Part shown: positions 56,101 through 64,000 of the stretch, piece by piece
Numbering within the stretch: position 1 is the stretch's first letter
Layout: the number at the start of each line of letters is the position of its first letter
NCBI GenBank assembly: GCA_033065855.1
Contig: JAVXUO010003001.1
Span: 372,001-436,000, forward strand
Direction: 5' to 3'
DNA: 64,000 nucleotides
Source of the DNA: Escallonia rubra
Taxonomy: Eukaryota; Streptophyta; Magnoliopsida; Escalloniales; Escalloniaceae
Position numbers and translations under genes: made by a program
The notes under the pieces: model-generated
Seen by the model: only the letters and a program-made list of their open reading frames with translations
Database searches by the model: none
What the model was told of the DNA's origin: nothing

Positions 56101-59100
56101 CAACAGCCATGTGAGGACATGTTGGCACATGAGTTCAGTTTGGTAGTTACTTTCAGCAATAATCATAGAGACCACTGGCAAGTCTCCCAGGCTTACGTTC
56201 AACAGTTTGATTGTTCTAACAAGGATGCATTTCGTAAGTGTGTTGCTAACGCATTTTATGAAGTTACCCAAGATACTTGGACCATTCCCAGTAGCACTTC
56301 AACTTAATGTAGTATTCATCGCAAAACTAAAGTTCAAGCTTATCTAAATTCTGTATTTTCTCTTAGGCGTCTTAAGATGATGAATCCATAGTATGACAAA
56401 CTAAGGGATTCCCTTGTCAATAACTCATTTCATGTACACTCTATCATTCTTGCACACACGTCCTATGTGCACCAGACATAGTAGTATCATATGACATTCA
56501 ACATTGATAATTTATCATCTCAAATAACAAAATAAGAGTAGTGCACATACCTGGAGTGAAGTTGCAAGAGTAAATAAGGGCAAGCCTTCTCTAAGTGCCT
56601 CTTCATTGGGTCGGAGCAAAGCTAACAACGTCTCCTTTAAGGGCTTCAGTAAAGTTGAATCACTAGCTGCCAAAGGACCCAAATGAGAAGAAGCAACCTT
56701 TAATGCACCAGAATGATCACCAGAGCCAACCAGCTTCAAAAATTCAACCTGTAACCAGAGAACCGGTCAGGGAACCACAAAAGAGGGGTGGGGGGTAAAT
56801 TCATGCATAATTGCTCCACTCACCTGCTTAAGTTGGAACAGCAAAACATGATTTTGTGCAAAAAAATCCGGGTCGATAGCATTAATCTCTTCCACAACCT
56901 CATCAGCCATCCCTCTGCCAGCTAGCTCCTTCATTCCCAGCATAATCTCATACTTGTCCTCCCTACTGCCCATAATATCCACTGTGGATAATTTTTTGGA
57001 AGGCTGCATAGAAAAGTCGTCAATGATCATTTCATATTAAAAACAGTAGTACTCCTACTGATTAGGTACCTGTTCTTCCTTTGATATGTCTATGCTGTCA
57101 AGTAAGGTAGTAGCAGAAAGCTCTTGCTTGCTGTTTCCACTGAGAACTTCAGGAATGAAATCTAGCTCCTCATGTCTTCCCCTCCACCGCTTGCGTTTGT
57201 TCCTCTCACCAGTTCTAGGACTTCTATTTCGCTGCAGAACTTTTGAAATTTCATGATGATGTGTTCCACTGGTACTACAGTCTTCGTAATTGCTAGATGG
57301 CTCAGAAGGGTATCTCTCCTCAATATCCGTATTTTGAATGCTCAAGACATTAGCATTATTTTCCGGAGAACATTCCATGTGAGAATTATTGATGGAAACT
57401 TCGCCATCAGAATGCTTACTGGTTCCAGAGTCAACTTCAGACCAGTTTCTTGATACACAACATCCAGGCTCCACCTTTAGTTGTCCAGAGCCAAATTGCA
57501 TTCCTGATGCTGACGACTCTAGATGGCAAAATATTAGAAACCAAAAAGGAGAACTCTATAAATAGAACTGTAAAACGACAAAGTTTTAGCAATCACCAGA
57601 AGGGGGCACAAGATCAGATCCCACAATTCCTCTATAGACACAATACTCATAAACGAGCTCATCAAGCATCGAAGCATCCAACCTCATCCTGCTTAATTCA
57701 TTCTGTGATAAACAAATAATGAAAGGCTTGTAAGCTCCAATGTTTTCAATATTCAATGGATCGCAAGATCCAAAGAAAGAAGTATATCAAACTGGTGTGC
57801 AGTTATCAAATGAGTTTAATCGTGCAATGCTTTGAACGTGCACATCATTCTTAATGTCGGTGAGCACGTTTATTTTTATTTCGTTTCTCATTTTTTGGGA
57901 GGTGGGTGTGGGGGTGTTTACAGAACTCTGATATATGTTTATATGTTTTGCATGCTCACTGTACTTAAAATGGGAGAAATATCACATACTCGATCAGATT
58001 TCCATCGAACACTTAATATTATACTAAATCTGTACAGAAAGGCACTCCCAAAGCAGTTTCCTCACCAAAAATTATTAACTTAATCTAATCAAATATTGGG
58101 CTGGATTGCATAAGTGCTTTCAACTACATAACAACTTCCACCCAGAAATGATCAGATTGCATACAGCCTATACCTGATCACAAAAATAATTACAACATAT
58201 TGGATTTAAAATGATACCCACAAGAAGTATCACTTTCTGTTTTCTGAAATTATACTCAAATAGTGCGTGAAAAGTGGCCATTTTACACCAATTAGGAGTT
58301 TACAGTTGTTTCCCCTAAAGACAATCAACATTTCACTGTTCACATTTGAGAGAACACGCTAAAAAGTTTCTCATCAGATTCTCTCTCAATACCCTCGTCC
58401 CTCACAATCCCATAAACCCCATAAGCACTGCTGGATCACCTAGCAGACACCGCACAATCACCACCAACAGGCAAACAAGCACCGCCCAACGATCACAGCC
58501 ACCACCAAATACACAACAACCACAACACAATCATCCCAGGCACCACCCAACAGTCCCATATCACCTTCAAACGATTGCAACCACCACTCACCATCAAACA
58601 ACTACCCCCACCACGTACTAACCATTGCAGCACCACCCAGCATCGAACAACCATCATCCCACCACCTATTGACCTTTGCGGCATGCCAGCATCACCCCAA
58701 CAATATAAGATTCCGAAGAAATGATTTTGTGAGTTGGTTCAGTGGCATGATCGGAGCTTAAGGACTCGTGGCTTTAAGGTCAAAGTGATGAGTGCATGAA
58801 CATGGCAGCAAGAAGAAACGGAGTAGTCTTTATGAAATTTAGGAACCCGATTATCTGGCATCAGATAGATATTGCCAGCTGCAGCTCCAAGTAGTTGGAA
58901 CAGCTCAAAACCACTATTGCAATCACCAATCCACTATGCTTATCATGAGAAAATGTAACTGAGAATATGCAAAATAATATCCACTTACGCCTCGCCTAAG
59001 CCCATACGGTCTAACATATACAATAGAATCCCATTAACATAGTGATTAACCTTCTTATTCAACTTGTAAACTAAACCTGAAAATAATAGCCCTCTATGCA

Positions 59101-62100
59101 GCCACGCCCAATAAGCATTCTAGGTATCCGAGTTTTTGGCCAATAGTCGATACGATAACCCACCAAGCACGTAAAAGCCAATGGTTAATGGTCTCAATTT
59201 CAATCTCAATGCTTCACTCGGTCCACATTTCTTGGTAATAGTTCCACGAAGGATAAATACAAATTTCCATCACATTGACTCCAAACACGGATTGAGAAAT
59301 ACTATCAAGGACGTGTAGGCACAAGGAGCTATTTCTACATTTATACCTTTCAAACAGATAATCCTTGGAAAGAGAACGGTAGTAAGACTTCACCTAAATC
59401 AATTATCTACTATAGAGCATCTGTCACCAGGCCGCCTCCCAGAGAAAAAAGGAAGGTTTAGCACACTAAAAGTACCTTCAGTGACCCACCAGCTCCTGCT
59501 CCCAGTCCTTTAAAATTCCTGTATAAACAAGGAGATGACGACTCATGCTCTTCCGATTGGGGGAAAAAGCAACTGACATCTCCGTCCCTCCCTCTCTCTA
59601 GCATTACTACATATCCATTAGAGACCTTTCACCTATGAAGGACGGGTGCTTCAAAAAGGGGGGAGTACCGGGGTCGGGTGCACATCAGACACGGGTGCGC
59701 CTCGGGTGCGTGTCAGGTGCGCACTAGTTAATTTTCAATTATTTTTTTTATTTACCAAAATTCGGGTGCGGATTGGATACCGTTCGTGTGCGGATCCGAC
59801 ACTTATGGGTCAAATTCGGGGGTTGAAACATAAAATCTAATTTTTGTGGGGGTGAAAACATAAGTTCAATGTTACTAACCAAATTAGGGCACACGAGTCT
59901 CTGAGAGAGAGAGAGAGAGATAGCAGCAGCCGCAACCTCCTCAACACCGGCGACCTCCCGCAACACCCAGCGAACAGCCACGACCACCCACGACACCACC
60001 GAACAGCCGCGACCACCCTACTCACCTTTCCGCAGCATTTCTTCGAAGGAACGTCTCTGACCTCCTCTCTATCTTCATATTTTTTTATTTTTTTTTTGGG
60101 TTTCTGCTGTGACTTGGACGATGTGGAATGTGGATTGTTAGGTGTTTTTGTGGATTTCTAGTCTCACTTCCCACATCAAATTTTTTTTTTCTGCTGTGAC
60201 TTGGACCATTGTGATAGTGTGTGTTTTTTTTTTTTTGTGTTAAAAGGTTTAAAGGCTTAAATTAAAGCATGTTTAAAATCTTGTTTCATCTTTTTCACTT
60301 TCAGGCATTGTTAATTTTTAATGTCAAATATGTCAACTTCAGATAGTATTGCTACACTAGTTCTGGTCTTGGTGATGATGAGACAAAACCATTGTAGAAG
60401 TATGTGACTAGGCTTGAAAAGGATGGTATTGTACTACGTTGAATGGTTAAATTAAATTGCATCATGTCTTTTTATGCACTCTCTTAAGATACAACTTGTT
60501 TATGAAAAAAAAATCCAAGGTGTACATAGTATATATATATATCATATATATATATATATAATATTTGCCATATCCCCGCCGTACCCGTATCCTAAAATTT
60601 TCAAAATTGCCGTATCCACGTCTCCGCACCCATGTCGTATCCGCTCCCGCACCTGTGCTTCTTAGCCTTTCACCACCTTAGGATTGAGCCAAAATCTCAT
60701 ATGTTGACCTCAACCAAACATGTATCTAATGTGCCTCAAGAAATTCCCTGCCTCATCCTCATCTACTATTCTCACCTCGCTTACCTGGCATCCAAGACCT
60801 CAGGGAAATCAAACCCTTTGGAGCAGATATACTCTCAAGCAGAAGGGTCAAAGTCAACACATTATTCACTGTTAAGTCTTGTAAATAGCAAGCTTTAAGG
60901 CTTCTCAATAGCAACTTTTGGTTCCTATGATCTTATGCTTCACAGGCATAAGAGCACCGCTGTAGGCAAGTGCCAATACACATCAAAGTTTCATATAAAG
61001 TAGTAGAACTACCTAAGCACTATTTGATTTAATGAAGACTAGCTTCACTTGACCATCTAGTTTATGTCAAGCCAATTAATAGTTCATACCAAGAGAGGTC
61101 AAAAGAATAACCAAAAGATACATCAGAAGTGTCCTTCACCTGAAATGCTCGACATAAATCACCCTTGGCAAATCTCAAACTATCAACTGCCCCTTGTCTC
61201 GTAAGCTCTACAGCATGTGCAAGAGCTTGTATATCCACCTGATTTCAGAATCAAACAGGCAAAATTCAACTATTGCATAAATAGCATACGAAACAGGAAC
61301 CAGAGATAAATGAATTTCAGAAGGCCAAATGGACTAACACGAATAATTGACATCTGTAAGTTCAATGTCCAACTTCCATATAATATTATCCAAAGGACCA
61401 GAAAATTAGAGTTAGGATATCCACGAATATGTCACCTCATCGAATGGAGGCGCTTCATACAAACTTTCCTGCAAGGTTGCAGCAGGTTCACGTTCCTCAA
61501 GGAGTAACCTTACAGTCAGATCCGCAATTGGTGACGGAAATCCTTGCCGAAAGCAGAATCCATTGTGTATGCTGCATATTACAAGGAGAACATCAAAAGG
61601 ATGACCAGAATGAATTCGACACTGAGAAGAGAGAGACAAACACGCGCATACACGCAAAGAAATGTTTAGTAAAAGTAAATGAAAGAAAAGTTGGAGACAC
61701 CTTATTAAATATCTCAACGCCATCGAAAAGACTGGATCATAGGCATGTAAATGAGCTCTCAAAACGGAGGACAAAAATCCAGCAATGTCGAATCTCCTTG
61801 TTTCGGACCACTGGAACAAGCACATCAAGATCAGAATGTCTAGTTTCACAATCATCTTGCAAAACGTCTACGATCATGAAACCAGAATGAAAACCATGTT
61901 GTGATTGGCACGTTTACACAGTTTACGTTCAATAGATTTACAACCGTAACTGGAAGAATTATGTCCACTGAGGTAGTGGTTATAAAAATTTGACTGTGTT
62001 TTTACCTCTTCAGTGATTCAACCCTATGTTGATCCTTCATTCAAGGACACACTCTTTCTATCATAGAAGTCTCATCCATGTGAGTTTATTCTGTAGTACG

Positions 62101-64000
62101 GTTTGAGAAAATATAATTAGCATAGAGGCACACGTGACTTCTCACGAGCCATGGTACAATAAATGTCCTTTTATCTCCTGAACGAATTTCTTATTACTGC
62201 AATCAGAGAGTTTTTGCGGGCAAATAAATGATCCAAGACCTGTTTTTTTAAATAAAACATAATTGTATTAAAAAAACTGCCAAAAAGGCGGGAAATCAAT
62301 GGGACTATACTCCAAAAAGAATAAATCCCAGCCCCTATAAGCCCAGAACGAAGGCACCAAAATACCTATATCACTGCCCCCAACAGAAATCTCATTTACA
62401 CTCCAAAAAGGACTCATCAGAGCCCGAAAAATCCTTATGCAGCCAGAAAAAAGAGTAGGCTCAGAAACAGCTGTCAAATCCTAGGTGACAAAATCTCGAT
62501 AATGTCTGAGTACCCTATATCCTTTTAATCACTGCTCTCATGGCTATGGTCGACCGAAGACACAAATAATTCAACAACAACGCCGCACATCATCACGCCT
62601 AAGCAGAGAATTCTACATCTTTCTCTCCCCAGTTACCTCTATGCACCATGATACCCCTTCCCCTCGATCAGCTGCCACTCAAAAAAGATCCAGAAAACTC
62701 AGACACAGGGGCTCCTCGCCCCACTACAAATCCGTATAAAATCTTGCCATCCCCCCATTTCCCACCTTAAACCGGATCTTGGTATAAATTCTGGCTAACC
62801 ACTACCAATGGGTTTCCATAAACCTAGCTCATGATGCTGCCTTTGAAAAAAGGTCTGTTAGCCGTTATACATAACTTTGTTGAAAAACAAGACGTTAAGG
62901 ATATACTAAAAACGTAAAATAAATTATCAGATACGAGTATAAGAATGATACACCTCATTATTAAATATATGTTTGCACTTTGAATTTCACGATTAATCCA
63001 CTAAAACTGGCACGTAAGGAAAATTATAATTCCTAACCAACCACACTTTTATAAGTTATAACGTTGATATAATTGCATACACTCATATGACGAGGTCGAC
63101 CATATTCTGAGTAAGCATATACCATATTGACTATGTTTTCATAATTCTATACCTATTCTAATGACATCTGAATTTATTCTTTAATGCCAGGTGCTCTATT
63201 TCCACAAGGACATAACTCAATGGAAAATCTGCTTAACTACTATCAAATTGGCGCGCACTCTTATGACCAGGCAAAAACCCATATCTCAAACACTTGATGC
63301 ATGGATTCATTTCCCCACAACTTTGCAAAACCGTAATAACTTTGCACATGGCAGTCTTGAGCACATAATAACTACTAATACAGTCGCACCGAGAGAATCT
63401 AAACGGACTAAGAGTCCATACAAATCGTAACAGGTGCAACAGAGTTAGACTATTGCTTACCTCATTTGCCACTGGAGAAGTTTGATCATCTTTATCATAT
63501 ATGAACGCGAGTAGGACATGCTTAAATTCCTCGTACGCTTCCTTAACACAAAAACACACATTCGTCATTAACAGCTAACTCTTCAAGGACAAAGACGGGA
63601 GCTAAGAACCTATAAACCCCAAAAAAGCACGTAAACTTAAGGTACTTCTTTGTGTTTTGTACATTGTTATGTTTTTATTAATTCCTTCGTTACTTTGAAA
63701 ACGGAATGAATCTTCAGCGTACTAGGCACAGTAATGTAATGGTAAACCTACAAAGTGAGAGGAATTAGGGAACAAACTGGATAGGCATCAAGCGCGCAGG
63801 GCGCGAGCGCAGTCCGCAGGCAATCGATTGCGGAATCGCGGTCCTCCGCTGTCCCTCTCCTCAGCAACTCAATAAATTTCTGCACAAAACACGAATCAGA
63901 CCTCGTCAAGCACTCGACAGTTTACAACCAACACAATTCCTCCGGTTTTTATCGGCATTGAGACACAGGTAATGCGTGATACCTGCTTCTGTAATCGGAA
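53159..64000 (-). CDS. CTLH/CRA-domain (RanBPM-like) protein, 5' end outside the window
   Basis: Twelve exons on minus: 64000-63983 (partial), 63879-63778, 63541-63461, 61810-61701, 61571-61436, 61238-61140, 57702-57597, 57503-57070, 57003-56824, 56748-56551, 53745-53428 and 53251-53159. They give about 624 residues in frame. The visible start, FRLQKQKFIELLRRGTAED, is a CTLH motif, followed by CRA-type helices (AYEEFKHVLLAFIYDKDD). The middle has a disordered, basic stretch (RTGERNKRKRWRGRHEE). The C-terminal half holds a second CTLH-like region (INAIDPDFFAQNHVLLFQLK, VEFLKLVGSGDHSGALKVA) and ends NAETVIQQIFA. This matches a conserved plant protein annotated as RanBPM/CTLH-like; such domains build GID/CTLH E3 ligase-type complexes, but the role here is unproven. 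Large introns hold transposons (54408-55363, about 59640-60670, 62240-62830). Confidence 0.88.
54408..55363. mobile_element. Non-autonomous hAT element, 956 bp, in an intron of the CTLH gene
   Basis: The ends CAGGGGTAGACCCAG and GGTGGTCCGTCCCTG are flanked by an exact 8-bp ATGTATTG duplication (54400-54407 and 55364-55371). It belongs to the same broad end type as 46469-47471. The interior is AT-rich, with a run of 16 G near 55290, and contains no transposase. Confidence 0.92.
58430..58700. repeat. CA/CCA-rich low-complexity tract in an intron
   Basis: It is dense in CACCACC, CAACCACC and ACAACCA words on plus. The Thr/Pro/Gln-rich open frame here is compositional. Other parts of this 3.4-kb intron (57703-61139) show no gene. 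Confidence 0.6.
59640..60670. mobile_element. Probable non-autonomous transposon in an intron of the CTLH gene
   Basis: The left end is rich in CGGGTGC(G) words (GACGGGTGCTTC, CTCGGGTGCGTGTC) and the right end in the complement (CGTACCCGTATCC, CCGCACCCATGTC, CCCGCACCTGTGCTTC), giving long, loose inverted repeats ending GGTGCTTC/GTGCTTCTTAG. The middle has (GA)n, a GC-rich stretch with ACACCGGCGACC, and a TA tract near 60530. Exact ends are uncertain. Confidence 0.45.
62240..62830 (-). mobile_element. Probable poly-A retroelement fragment in an intron of the CTLH gene
   Basis: A T-run (62243-62249) followed by AATAAAACATAATTGTATTAAAAAAACTGCC looks like the 3' end of a LINE or SINE on minus. 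The following 550 bases are C-rich and unlike the flanking intron. No coding similarity or target duplication was found. Confidence 0.35.

Noticed and set aside
56047..56307. Opposing open frames in an intron of the CTLH gene
   Set aside because: They lie between well-supported exons at 53745 and 56551 and have no recognisable product; possibly a decayed repeat.
58346..58684. Thr/Pro/Gln-rich frame and its reverse Val/Trp-rich frame
   Set aside because: CA-rich low-complexity intron sequence.

Overview
The window is nuclear DNA from a flowering plant, most likely a eudicot. The genes have many short exons with GT-AG introns, the plant families are recognisable by sequence, and AT-rich intergenic DNA is packed with plant-type transposons (MULE, hAT, CACTA, Harbinger-like and Stowaway-like MITEs, LINEs, solo LTRs, a TRIM). 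I could not identify the species.

Layout. 1-3778 (minus): 5' half of a nodH-like sulfotransferase-family membrane protein gene. 4387-4671: a MITE with TTA target duplications. 5368-17210: an 11.8-kb Mutator-like element (MULE) inside a TA microsatellite, with nearly identical terminal inverted repeats (TIRs) of about 2.95 kb. It carries a 763-aa MULE transposase on plus and, facing it on minus, a plant-mobile-domain (PMD) gene followed by a ULP1-type cysteine protease. 17233-26388: AT-rich intergenic DNA with a LINE remnant and a fold-back element. 26401-29879: a LINE-derived element split by a 2.2-kb solo LTR. 30066-31490: a TRIM split by a CACTA element. 31810-33560: GC-rich, minisatellite-filled, LTR-like DNA. 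38015-40950 and 44394-47807 (plus): two complete tandem patatin-like phospholipase genes of about 405 and 409 aa, the second with a hAT element inserted exactly at a splice donor. 48351-48422 (minus): tRNA-Glu(CTC). 48697-52430: a solo LTR and two LINE-type remnants. 53159-64000 (minus): a 12-exon CTLH/CRA (RanBPM-like) gene, running off the right edge, with further transposons in its introns.

The most interesting object is the MULE. Each TIR holds five 27-bp palindromes, thirteen perfect G-boxes in 437 bp, a TATA box, a short leader, a good splice donor and three 322-bp tandem repeats. The matching acceptors lie just outside the TIRs, a few bases before the start codons of the transposase (left) and the PMD gene (right). 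The TIRs therefore look like a duplicated promoter plus 5'-UTR-intron cassette firing two convergent transcription units, which meet at a 167-bp tandem-repeat array in the middle. This is inferred from sequence alone; transcripts would decide it.

All exon boundaries were placed by eye from splice consensus, reading frame and family knowledge. The CDS coordinates given are outer limits, and exons are listed in the evidence.
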